Shown: in pieces, positions 1-7,871 of the stretch
Layout: every line of letters begins with the position of its first letter
How positions within the stretch are numbered: the stretch's first letter is position 1
Origin: Phototrophicus methaneseepsis
Lineage (GTDB): Bacteria > Chloroflexota > Anaerolineae > Aggregatilineales > Phototrophicaceae
DNA: 64,000 nt
Assembly (NCBI RefSeq): GCF_015500095.1
Contig: NZ_CP062983.1
Location: 5,146,001-5,210,000, forward strand
Direction of reading: 5' to 3'
Notes under the pieces: model-generated
The model's input: only the letters and a program-made list of their open reading frames with translations
The model's database searches: none
Told to the model about the DNA's origin: nothing
Translations under genes and position numbers: made by a program

Positions 1-191
1 ACCGCGTTGGCATTCGTCATATCCGGCAGTGCATCACGGAAGCTACATGCCTGTGTGGTGCAACCAGGTGTGCTGGCCTTAGGGAAGGCGAAGATGACCA
101 CTTTTTGGCCGCGATAATCACTGAGCTTCACAATTTCGCCATCTTGGTTCGGCAGTTCGAAATCAGGTACAAGATCACCCACCTGCAACAT
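1..191 (-). CDS. bcp: Peroxiredoxin, Bcp/AhpC-TSA type (3' part outside window)
   Basis: The reverse strand from ATG at 191 encodes the N-terminal 63 residues of a thioredoxin-fold peroxidase; the C-terminal part lies outside the window. It begins [18 protein letters not shown], the usual N-terminal beta-hairpin, and carries TPGCTTQAC. The first Cys of this motif is the peroxidatic residue and the second, five residues later, is the expected resolving Cys of Bcp (atypical 2-Cys) enzymes. The family reduces H2O2 and organic hydroperoxides in the cytoplasm using thioredoxin. An AGAAACCC stretch precedes the ATG, so the ribosome site is weak. The family call is firm; full length and any fusion cannot be judged. 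Confidence 0.88.
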   Translation of the reverse strand, partial: MLQVGDLVPDFELPNQDGEIVKLSDYRGQKVVIFAFPKASTPGCTTQACSFRDALPDMTNANA

Positions 192-292
192 AGGGTTTCT
201 CCATCATGTAAAGTACAATCGGCTTTGATAATACCTCTTGTGATGGCATCAGCAAATGAAATCATGATGAGAGCTTGGCACTAGACGAGTTT

Positions 293-1327
293 TTATTCTG
301 GCACTTGCCAAAGTCGTACAACACCATTTGTATCGATGGAAGCAATTAAACTCCCATCAGGGCTAAAAGCACAATCAGTAATCCCTGCACCCATATTCTC
401 TAAATTAGCTAGCTGCCGTTGATCAGATACATCCCAAATGCGCATGGTTTCATCTAACCCACATGTGACTATCAGATCACCTGTTGGATTAAAGTCAACA
501 CTCCATATCTCGCGACGATGATCTGATAATATACCAACCTCTAAGCCTGTCTCCGTATCCCATAAACGTGCAATCCGATCCTTCCCAACAGTTACTAATA
601 AAGTACCTGTTGGATTAAAATCAATTTCAGTTATTGCTTCTCCATGATCAAGTGTATAAAGATGGTCTAGGTCTTCTTTCTCGGGTCCCCAAATATATGC
701 ATGACCATCCCATGTACCTGCTGCAAACAACATATCGTCAGATGCAAACGCAATTCCGTCAACTCCACCGCTCAGTTCTACAGAACGCAACTCATTAGCG
801 GTACCGGTCTCTAAAAGAGAGGCCACATCCCAAAACACAATGTTTCGATCGTTACCTCCTCCAGCAGTGGCTAATATCTCGCCATTATTGGCGAATTTGA
901 TGCTGATGATGTCATCGAAATGCCCATTTAAGATGGTAATTTCTTCAAATGTTTCCATACTCCAGATTTTTGCTCGTGCAGTTTCATCCCAGGAACCAGA
1001 AACAAGCAAAGCTCCATCTGGACTAAAAGCAAGTTCTAAAACGCTGCCATCATGCGCAGGAATTTCTTGTACTAATTCAAGTGTTTCCACATCCCATAAG
1101 CGGATAATGCCATCATCTGACCCTGTAGCTAAAAGTGTACTATCAGGGCTAAAAGCTACGGATCTTCCCCAAGGTTCATGAACACTAGAAGAAAAAAATT
1201 CCTGTATACTTTCCACCGTTTCAGCTGTAATAGGTGCTACATTACCTCTATCTTGGGCGCTAATAATAGGAACAAAACATAATAACCCTAAACAAAACAG
1301 TGAAAATTTTAGGTTGTAAAAAGTCAT
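293..1327 (-). CDS. Exported WD40-repeat protein (single seven-bladed propeller)
   Basis: About 344 aa. An N-terminal hydrophobic segment (FSLFCLGLLCFVPIISA) ends in a plausible signal-peptidase site before QD, so the protein is probably secreted or envelope-facing. Seven WD40 repeats follow, with blade ends such as IIRLWDVET, AKIWSMET, IVFWDVAS, AYIWGPEK, IARLWDTET, MRIWDVSD and VVRLWQVPE: one complete beta-propeller and nothing else. WD40 propellers are binding scaffolds; the ligand cannot be read from sequence. An ATG also exists at 1342, but GGAG lies 9 nt before the ATG at 1327 and the signal peptide fits that start better, so I chose 1327. The gene follows the small membrane protein at 1374-1763 by 46 nt on the same strand and both are visibly AT-richer than their neighbours. 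Confidence 0.85.
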   Translation of the reverse strand: MTFYNLKFSLFCLGLLCFVPIISAQDRGNVAPITAETVESIQEFFSSSVHEPWGRSVAFSPDSTLLATGSDDGIIRLWDVETLELVQEIPAHDGSVLELAFSPDGALLVSGSWDETARAKIWSMETFEEITILNGHFDDIISIKFANNGEILATAGGGNDRNIVFWDVASLLETGTANELRSVELSGGVDGIAFASDDMLFAAGTWDGHAYIWGPEKEDLDHLYTLDHGEAITEIDFNPTGTLLVTVGKDRIARLWDTETGLEVGILSDHRREIWSVDFNPTGDLIVTCGLDETMRIWDVSDQRQLANLENMGAGITDCAFSPDGSLIASIDTNGVVRLWQVPE

Positions 1328-1373
1328 AATACAAATCTCCATGATATGTTAAAGAAAAGAGTAGGACGTGTTT

Positions 1374-1763
1374 TTATCTGCTAGAAGCTGTTCCAGTTGG
1401 CGTCGGTGTATCAAAACAAGAAAGACGAAATGAACACGCTGTACCCGTAACTTGAGGTGTTGTTTCAAAATCAGTATCTCTGATCAAGGTACTTGTAGCT
1501 TGAAGTGTAGGTGTTACCATTCCCGGTATTAAAGTTGGCGATATGGGTACCATAGTCTCTGGGGTTCCTGTTATCACTAAAGGCGGCAAATCGCTATTAA
1601 CTACAATATTAACCGTGATAACAATAGATATTGACAAAGCGAAAAAAAGGCTGAATGCAATTGTAAGCGTTAATACAGGGGACTCTCGCAACTGATCTAG
1701 CAGCCACAAAACAATTTCATGTATACATGGTCTTCCCTGGTTCTTTTTCTTCTTTTCTTCCAT
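1374..1763 (-). CDS. Small single-pass membrane protein with Thr/Pro-rich tail, unknown function
   Basis: 129 aa. A charged cytoplasmic start (MEEKKKKNQGR) is followed by a helix of about 28 hydrophobic residues (roughly residues 30-57). The outside tail is rich in Thr and Pro (for example TPTPTGTASS) and holds two Cys near the C-terminus. The tail resembles the disordered T/P-rich stalks of exported Chloroflexi proteins. I recognise no family. It lies just upstream of the exported WD40 protein on the same strand, so the two may form a two-gene envelope unit. Base composition is AT-rich compared with the genes to the right. No good ribosome site is visible, but the membrane topology supports a real gene. 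Confidence 0.6.
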   Translation of the reverse strand: MEEKKKKNQGRPCIHEIVLWLLDQLRESPVLTLTIAFSLFFALSISIVITVNIVVNSDLPPLVITGTPETMVPISPTLIPGMVTPTLQATSTLIRDTDFETTPQVTGTACSFRLSCFDTPTPTGTASSR

Positions 1764-1807
1764 GTGTTAATACTCGCCTAAATAAGTAGACTGACAGCAT
1801 TTGAGAA

Positions 1808-2587
1808 ATGAACATGACTCAACAGAATGTTACTAAATTTTATGACGCATTTGCAAGCGATTATACGGCCATCTTCGCAGATTGGATGGCCTCTGTAACG
1901 CGGCAAGGCAAAAATTTAGCGGATTTGCTGACGCAGATCGGCTATGCACCTGGCAGGTCGCTCCGTGATGTGACCTGTGGCGTAGGCACCCAGACGTTCG
2001 GGCTGGCCCAACAAGGGTATCGTGTGCATGGGACTGATCTCAGCCCACAGGCCATCGAAGAAGCGAAAAAACTGGCAGGTCGCTTCTCATTGGCAGAGCA
2101 ACCCACCTTCAGCGTGATGGACCTGCTACAACCCCCTGCTTCAGTCCAGCAAGCGGATGTGGTGCTCAGTGCAGATAACAGCATCGCTCATTTCCTGACG
2201 CCGCAGAACCTGCAAACAGCTTTCAACACTATGAAGCTGCATATGCACGATCACAGCCTGCTCATGCTCACCCTACGCGATTACGATACCCTGCTCCAGA
2301 TCAAGCCCACATCGACGGAGCCGCGCATCAGCCATACAGAGAGAGGCAAACAAGTCACATTCCAGACATGGGAATGGGACGCCGTGCAGCCAGTTTATCA
2401 GGTGGAGATGTTCATCATGACGGAACAGGAAGCGGGTTGGCATACACGCAGTTTAAAGACGACGCTGCGCGCATGGCAGCAAGCAGAAATCAGCCTTGGC
2501 TTAGCAGCAGTCGGCTTGAAGAACATCACATGGTATCCGCCAGAGACGAGCGGCTACTATCAGCCTATCGTCACAGCCACGTACTAA
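1808..2587 (+). CDS. Class I SAM-dependent methyltransferase
   Basis: 259 aa, usual length for a small-molecule class I methyltransferase. SAM-binding motif I is present in a variant form (DVTCGVGTQTFGLA, about residues 54-67), followed by the acidic end of strand 2 (GTDLSPQAIEEA) and a motif IV/post region (VVLSADNSIAHFL, LMLTLRDYD). This overall pattern resembles glycine/sarcosine N-methyltransferase-like proteins, but the substrate is not determinable. The Thr in motif I in place of the usual Gly or Ala is slightly unusual. The gene is 6 nt from the DUF4269 gene downstream, so co-transcription is likely. The start is either ATG 1808 or ATG 1814; ribosome sites are weak for both. Confidence 0.82.
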   Translation: MNMTQQNVTKFYDAFASDYTAIFADWMASVTRQGKNLADLLTQIGYAPGRSLRDVTCGVGTQTFGLAQQGYRVHGTDLSPQAIEEAKKLAGRFSLAEQPTFSVMDLLQPPASVQQADVVLSADNSIAHFLTPQNLQTAFNTMKLHMHDHSLLMLTLRDYDTLLQIKPTSTEPRISHTERGKQVTFQTWEWDAVQPVYQVEMFIMTEQEAGWHTRSLKTTLRAWQQAEISLGLAAVGLKNITWYPPETSGYYQPIVTATY

Positions 2588-2593
2588 CGCATC

Positions 2594-3154
2594 ATGCAGC
2601 ATCAAGCGTTTAACCTGAATACCCTGAAAAATGGCACTGAACGGCAGCAAGCTGCATACGATGCAATTGTCAGAATTGGCGTGATGCAGGCCCTGCGGCC
2701 CTATACCCCAGTGCTGGCGGGCACGATTCCGCTGGATGTCGATATTCCCGGCAGCGACCTGGATATTTTGTGTTATGCGCCTGATCTAGACACCTTCGCC
2801 GCTGAGGCAGAACAACAGTATGGACACATACCTACGTTCAACGCTCAGACAAAGCCCATCAACGGACACGCGACCCATCTTGTGCGATTCCAGGCTTTTG
2901 ATTTTGACTTTGAACTATTCACGCAGGCAATCCCTGTCGAGCAGCAAAACGGCTATGTGCATATGCTGATTGAGCACCGCCTGCTGGCGCTGTTCCCGCA
3001 ATCGCGCGAGCCAATCCGGAACTTAAAGCGCGGCGGCCTCAAAACGGAACCCGCTTTTGCTCATCACTTCAAGCTGATCGGCGATCCTTATATCGTACTG
3101 CTGCAATTAGCCCGTCTGGATGATGCAGACTTACTCAGGAGGTTCACAACGTGA
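2594..3154 (+). CDS. DUF4269 family protein (nucleotidyltransferase-like fold)
   Basis: 186 aa, matching the usual size of DUF4269 proteins. The diagnostic segment is LAGTIPLDVDIPGSDLDILC (about residues 40-59): a Gly-Thr followed after about ten residues by SDLDI. This is the hG[G/S]...DhDh signature of pol-beta-type nucleotidyltransferases. A third acidic position may lie in FDFDFELF (about residue 98-105). The family has no established reaction. The gene overlaps the next gene by 4 nt (GTGA), a sign of translational coupling, and follows the methyltransferase by 6 nt. The call to family is good; catalytic activity is inference. Confidence 0.8.
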   Translation: MQHQAFNLNTLKNGTERQQAAYDAIVRIGVMQALRPYTPVLAGTIPLDVDIPGSDLDILCYAPDLDTFAAEAEQQYGHIPTFNAQTKPINGHATHLVRFQAFDFDFELFTQAIPVEQQNGYVHMLIEHRLLALFPQSREPIRNLKRGGLKTEPAFAHHFKLIGDPYIVLLQLARLDDADLLRRFTT

Positions 3155-3960
3155 TGACAGCCATCGAGACGCTAACAGAAGCAGGCCATCATGTGATTGC
3201 AGGCCGTCCGGCCAGTAAGCGATTATCGGCCTTTGTGCGGTTCGCAGGGGATACAAAATCGTATCAAGACCCTTTGATTGTACGGCTTCTGAGCAATGCT
3301 CAATTACGCAAAGGAGCCACACAAACCGCTGAGCAGATCATCAAGGCTGTCAAACCTGGCAAAGCGCATGAGCGCTTTATGCAGCAGGCAACCCAACTCG
3401 TCCAGAAGGGCCTACAACGTGGCTATACCTTAACCTGCCCGACCTGTGCCCTGACGGATTGGTACCCGCTGCAGCCGCCCCTCGCCGGGGATGTTGCGCA
3501 AATCGGCCCGTTGCGTTGTTCAGGCTGCCACAATCCTATAACGCTGCCCTTCAATGCCCAGTTCGCCTACAAGCTGAATCCATTGGTGCGAGAGGCCCTC
3601 AAAGAAGGCGGCCTGACGATCCTCAACCCATGGGTTTATCTGCTGGAATGGGGGGCTGTGGAGGAGCACATCGCGCTGGAAGTGAAAAACCGGCATATGC
3701 ATACCGATATTGACATGCTGCTTCGGTCTCCGCAGGGAGGCATCCTGGTTGAGTGCAAGGATAACTTCAAAAAGACGGACGCCGCCCTGCCACAACTCCA
3801 GCGGACGATTGATCAAGGACTGATGCTCGCAGAGACTCTGGGCTATCGCTATATCTTCGCCACCCTGCAAGAGACGGTTCCAGCGACCCTTGAAGCACAG
3901 ATTGCACAGGGCAATGGTCAGTTGCTCACGGGGAGGGACCTGCTCAAGCCATGGGAATAG
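3151..3960 (+). CDS. Zinc-ribbon protein with PD-(D/E)xK nuclease-like C-terminal domain
   Basis: 269 aa. A central zinc ribbon is formed by C96-P-T-C99 and C123-S-G-C126. The C-terminal part has D186-I-D188 followed by E201-C-K203 (LVECKDN). This spacing and context match the D...(D/E)xK signature of the restriction-endonuclease fold, followed by a helix with Q and D/K residues as in many VRR/Mrr-type domains. I cannot name a family for the N-terminal 90 residues. A strong AGGAGG (3137-3142) lies 8 nt before GTG 3151, which overlaps the stop of the DUF4269 gene; ATG 3154 is the alternative. A nuclease role is inference from the motif; it could also be a non-cleaving member of the fold. Confidence 0.62.
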   Translation: MMTAIETLTEAGHHVIAGRPASKRLSAFVRFAGDTKSYQDPLIVRLLSNAQLRKGATQTAEQIIKAVKPGKAHERFMQQATQLVQKGLQRGYTLTCPTCALTDWYPLQPPLAGDVAQIGPLRCSGCHNPITLPFNAQFAYKLNPLVREALKEGGLTILNPWVYLLEWGAVEEHIALEVKNRHMHTDIDMLLRSPQGGILVECKDNFKKTDAALPQLQRTIDQGLMLAETLGYRYIFATLQETVPATLEAQIAQGNGQLLTGRDLLKPWE

Positions 3961-3977
3961 ACGATACAGGTGATAGT

Positions 3978-4901
3978 TTATGGCCCTGTAGACGTGCTGA
4001 TAACCTGTACACCTTCCCCAGGCATACCCGTTACCGTTGGCGTACCCTCTGCGCTAGCATCCGGCACAGCAAAGGGCCCGAACACACGGCCATCGTTGGT
4101 AAGTGCGTAACTCTGCCCTGCGTTGCCATCCAGGAAGAACGTCCCAGTTGTGAATCGCTGCGTCCCCAAAGCGACATCTGATAGCGCTTCCGTGCGTGCA
4201 TACCCCATGCGTTCTCGCAAACCAGGCACATTCAACCACACGACAGCAAAATCCCCTTCCGGCGGCAACAATCCCGGCGGCGCGGTCTGTCCCTGGATGA
4301 CGACCTGTGGCGGCGCTTCGACATAAGAGTAGAGGCCACGATCCCCATCAATCGTAATCGCCCAGATTTCACGCGTTTCGTCACGGCGATACATAATGCC
4401 ATTCTCAAAGACCTGCACCGTCCCAAAGAAGCCCAGTGCTGCCTGGATGGGGCATCCCAGTTCTGTATTGACGTCTGATGAAGTCCGCCATGCGTCCAAG
4501 TAGGCATTATCCACAGGAACGCCGCAGCGATTAGCATTCGCAGTTGGCTCTATGAAGACGTTGATGTCCGGCGCAAAGAATGGCTCTGCCACGTTAACGC
4601 TGCTATCGTCGCGCTCGGCCTCACCAATGAAGACACCGACAAAAGGCGTCTGAGTGGGTTGAATCGTCGCAGTTGGGACGGCAACTGTCGGCGTGATAGC
4701 AAGCTGTGTCGCGCGGACCTGCTCGACATTCGGCGTCGGAGATATATAGGCGGTTGCGAGGATGCGTTCATGCTCCAGGGTGGGGGTAGGCACTGTTGAT
4801 TCTGTTGACATCGCATCACAGGCTGCCACGATGCATGCGACCATCAACAGCATCAGCATGGTGTATAAGCTGCGTTGTTTGCGCATCACATGGCCCATCA
4901 T
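3978..4901 (-). CDS. Lipoprotein with LGFP-like segment
   Basis: About 307 aa. A type II signal peptide (LMLLMVACIVAACDAM) has the lipobox V-A-A-C, so the mature protein should be anchored outside the membrane. A Thr/Pro-rich linker follows (roughly residues 35-85). The folded part contains LGCPIQAALGF...VQVFENGIMYRRDE, which resembles the LGFP-like repeats of exported Chloroflexi and actinobacterial proteins. It ends in a flexible Ser/Thr tail. The frame is open upstream to 5030, but that stretch overlaps the preceding gene; ATG 4901 lies 15 nt after that gene's stop and has GGGAG upstream, so it is preferred. It is probably an operon partner of the membrane protein upstream. Function unknown. 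Confidence 0.72.
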   Translation of the reverse strand: MMGHVMRKQRSLYTMLMLLMVACIVAACDAMSTESTVPTPTLEHERILATAYISPTPNVEQVRATQLAITPTVAVPTATIQPTQTPFVGVFIGEAERDDSSVNVAEPFFAPDINVFIEPTANANRCGVPVDNAYLDAWRTSSDVNTELGCPIQAALGFFGTVQVFENGIMYRRDETREIWAITIDGDRGLYSYVEAPPQVVIQGQTAPPGLLPPEGDFAVVWLNVPGLRERMGYARTEALSDVALGTQRFTTGTFFLDGNAGQSYALTNDGRVFGPFAVPDASAEGTPTVTGMPGEGVQVISTSTGP

Positions 4902-4915
4902 CGCCCTATCACTCC

Positions 4916-7294
4916 CTAGCGTACGCTGATTGTCGTCAGCGGCAAAGTATCCCCAACGGATTGACCTTCTGTATCCGTCACCTGAGGCCGATACCCATTG
5001 CCGCAGTCCCCTGCGGGGGCCAGAGCACACGTATACAGGCCCACAAAGACAGTATAATCCCCGGCGGGCATATCGGCAGGCAATTTGATCTCGTATTCAT
5101 CATAGATATACTCCTCCGGCGACCACCATTCACTCATGGCATAGCCACCTGGATGCAGCTTATCAACCTGGGCCAGCGGCGGCACTTCTGGCTCGCCAAT
5201 ATGCACAAAGCTGCTGTAATTGATGGCGATATCGTCGCGGCGACCCTGCCAATAAACCGCAAGGCGCACAGTATCACCGGGGGCAAAGGTCGTCCGTCCC
5301 AGGTCATACCCTGTGACGCGGGCCAATTCGCCCTCCTCATCACTGAACGTATAACGGACCTCTGTCCGGGCAGGGGCACGGCCCGGCTCCGTGTTCAGCC
5401 ACAAAACGCTTGGTTCCGGCATAAATAGCAGCACGCCAACTAACGCGACTGCACCACCGATCAAAACGCCGAAGGCTTGCCGCTGCGTGACCTGTGGCAC
5501 ACGATCCACGGGGACGCCCGCTGGCAAGAAGCGCAGGCAGGCGAAGAATGCAATGATCGTCAGAATGCTGATGAGATTACCGAACAAGCGCGGCATCGTC
5601 GCCGTCAGGTTGACGCTGACCGTATGTTGACCTGCGGGGACTTCAAACGTGATGAAACCATGGTTCGGTGATGGCGTGATCGGCACCTGCCCGCCATCCA
5701 CAGAAGCGACCCAACCAGGCCAGTAAAATGTATAGACTTCCAGCGTAAAGGCCTCGTCGGCGCGAGTATCCCAAACATTTGACGTGGGACCGCTATCACG
5801 GGCGAAGATATCCACACCATCAGGCGCATGGGCACGATCAACCGGATAGCCATCACGATAATCGTCAATCAGGGCAGGCTGTGGCCCTGGTAAGGTGCTC
5901 ACATCTGCAGGACGGTATTCATCTGTGAAGGTGGTCCCAAGCTGCACGCCGTCTTGCTCACTATCGAGATAAGCGCCCACAGACGTATTGAGCGTTTCAT
6001 AGCGCCATTGCAACACAGTAAAGAGCGGTGCAGCCAGCAGCAGAATCAGCGCAGTTGCAGCCGCCGCAAGGCCCATCTGCCAATTAGGACGCGCGACCTT
6101 TTGCAGCCAATGCGCATTCATACCCACCAGTACCGCCAATGAAAAGGCTGCTGGCCCCAGCAACCGCCATGGGAATTGTAAATATTGCAGCGGCGTTAGG
6201 CCCTGCCAGATAGAAGCCGAAAGCGGCAGCACCAGCACCATGCAGATCAGCGCACAAAATCCAAAGAATAGCGATTGGCTCAGGGTAAGGATTGGACGCT
6301 CACCCGCACGCCATACCCGCACAATAACGACTATCGAACCCACGAACCCACTCAGTGCCAGCACCCACTGAGGCAAGCCCAGTACTGTCACAGGGCGCAG
6401 CGCATTGATGGCTCCGGCATCTTGCAAGGGGACCAGCCCAAAGAGCACATCCCCCCAGACGAAGAAGTTCTGGTAATTGAGTTGATCCACAGCGGTCAGG
6501 TTCTGTAAATGAACGGTACCGGCTTCCAGCAAGACGGGCAGCCAGAAATAGGCGGATAGCCCGACGGCGAGCGCAACCGCCAGCACAGAAAGCGTATAAG
6601 GATAGATCGCTATACGCCACTGCTTACGAGGCGTCACAATCTGCGCAGTGACCATATGCCACAAAATATAGGCCAGTAAAAACAGCGTCAGCACCACAGC
6701 CATAAGATTATGTGCCATGATGACCAGGAACAAACATAAGGCCGCCAGAGCTGTATCCCGGCGACTGCGCGTGGTTTGCAGCAATGTAAAGCGCCACATC
6801 ACCCATGGGAAGAGCGCCAGAGCCAGCAGTTCAGGGTAGGCCCCGCGTGCGTAAGGGAGTGTGAAGAGGATATAAGGGGCGAACAAATAAGCCAGTGCGG
6901 CCAATACGCCGCCCAGACGGCCACTCAGGCGCTTGCTGAAGTCATACATACCCACGCCCGCGCTGAGGTTACAGATGATAATCAGGATACGCAGCGCGCC
7001 CAATGCATCAACAGCAAACAAGCCGCTCAACAGGCTGGTCAGATAGTAGCTCAGGGGCGCGTAAAAGTGCCATAGTGGGGCCCCATACCCATAATAGAGC
7101 ACATCCGCCCAACGCGGGAACAGATCACTCAGTGCCCAACTACGGTCCATCAAAGCCGCGCGATAAGTGTGATAGAGCACATCGGCCCCGTTTGGCAAGC
7201 CCTGCGGATGCAGTATCAACGGCAGCGCTGCGAAACAACTCAGCAGCAAAACGAGCAGCAGGCCAAAATCCAGGCGAGAGGATAACCACTTCAT
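4916..7294 (-). CDS. Large polytopic membrane protein, PTPS-related/GT-C-like
   Basis: About 792 aa. About a dozen hydrophobic helices occupy residues 10-400 and again around 590-640. Two soluble beta-rich segments lie between and after them (about 430-570, and the last 160 residues with DTVRLAVYWQG). The N-terminal region, with NGADVLYHTYRAALM after helix 1 and WHFYAPLSYYLTSLL, matches membrane proteins called 6-pyruvoyl-tetrahydropterin-synthase-related. These look like GT-C glycosyltransferases with a catalytic Asp in the first outer loop. A role in transferring sugars to envelope polymers is therefore plausible but unproven. The frame is open to a TTG at 7357, but ATG 7294 starts right before the first helix and is preferred. 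The lipoprotein gene follows after 15 nt. Confidence 0.68.
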   Translation of the reverse strand: MKWLSSRLDFGLLLVLLLSCFAALPLILHPQGLPNGADVLYHTYRAALMDRSWALSDLFPRWADVLYYGYGAPLWHFYAPLSYYLTSLLSGLFAVDALGALRILIIICNLSAGVGMYDFSKRLSGRLGGVLAALAYLFAPYILFTLPYARGAYPELLALALFPWVMWRFTLLQTTRSRRDTALAALCLFLVIMAHNLMAVVLTLFLLAYILWHMVTAQIVTPRKQWRIAIYPYTLSVLAVALAVGLSAYFWLPVLLEAGTVHLQNLTAVDQLNYQNFFVWGDVLFGLVPLQDAGAINALRPVTVLGLPQWVLALSGFVGSIVVIVRVWRAGERPILTLSQSLFFGFCALICMVLVLPLSASIWQGLTPLQYLQFPWRLLGPAAFSLAVLVGMNAHWLQKVARPNWQMGLAAAATALILLLAAPLFTVLQWRYETLNTSVGAYLDSEQDGVQLGTTFTDEYRPADVSTLPGPQPALIDDYRDGYPVDRAHAPDGVDIFARDSGPTSNVWDTRADEAFTLEVYTFYWPGWVASVDGGQVPITPSPNHGFITFEVPAGQHTVSVNLTATMPRLFGNLISILTIIAFFACLRFLPAGVPVDRVPQVTQRQAFGVLIGGAVALVGVLLFMPEPSVLWLNTEPGRAPARTEVRYTFSDEEGELARVTGYDLGRTTFAPGDTVRLAVYWQGRRDDIAINYSSFVHIGEPEVPPLAQVDKLHPGGYAMSEWWSPEEYIYDEYEIKLPADMPAGDYTVFVGLYTCALAPAGDCGNGYRPQVTDTEGQSVGDTLPLTTISVR

Positions 7295-7871
7295 CAGACG
7301 AAAGACGCCCCTACGTAAACGGCCACATAACGGAGGCGAGTATAGCAGAAATTGCAAGCGTGCTCAGAGAGCGATTCTATCAACAGGTTATCTGCCGCTT
7401 ATGGAGGCAATCCATAGATACGCATACCACGAGCAAAACGAAGTTCCCTCGCTCAAAATAAGGCGAAAGCCAGCCCATACTAAAAGACACCAGCACCAGT
7501 TCAAAATAATCTGACGCATATAAGCATCGGCTCTGCCTGAATCACTTGTGAGAGAGCGACCTTTTGGAGTAATATATAGTCACATACTTGTGCAGTTCAT
7601 GCACTGGTACATCTCCTGTCAAGGGGTACGAACCGCACATTCGTGCCCCTTTGCACATTACTGGACATATCGTTAAAAACGCCTCCAGAATAGGCGTTAC
7701 GACCTGCTAAAAACCTCATTCGTTATGCACTATCACCAAACTGCGGGGCCACCTTTCGTGCGGGCTCACATTTTACGAACGCCCTCTTCGTTGGTATAGT
7801 CATAGGCGCTATTGTTACGCTGCGCAGGCGTGCAGCGTGCCACAACACACTCGTGACATGGAGGATAATTT
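7295..7871. other. Divergent intergenic region (promoter region of the ABC transporter)
   Basis: About 577 nt between the minus-strand membrane protein and the plus-strand binding-protein gene, with no convincing gene. It contains a perfect 7-bp hairpin AACGCCT/AGGCGTT at 7678-7698 next to an A run, so on the minus strand it ends in T5 like an intrinsic terminator. A possible plus-strand promoter is TTACGA (about 7773-7778) with TATAGT 16 nt downstream. The ribosome site GGAGG lies 7 nt before ATG 7872. The promoter is a guess from spacing only. Confidence 0.4.

Noticed and set aside
1808-3960. Known restriction-modification or BREX/DISARM-type defence system
   Set aside because: The methyltransferase lacks a DNA-methyltransferase motif (no NPPY/DPPY or PCQ) and no helicase or specificity subunit is present. 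Only a weaker, open association is reported.
4902-5030. Longer form of the lipoprotein starting at 5030
   Set aside because: It would overlap the end of the membrane-protein gene by over 100 nt and bury the lipobox signal peptide inside the chain.
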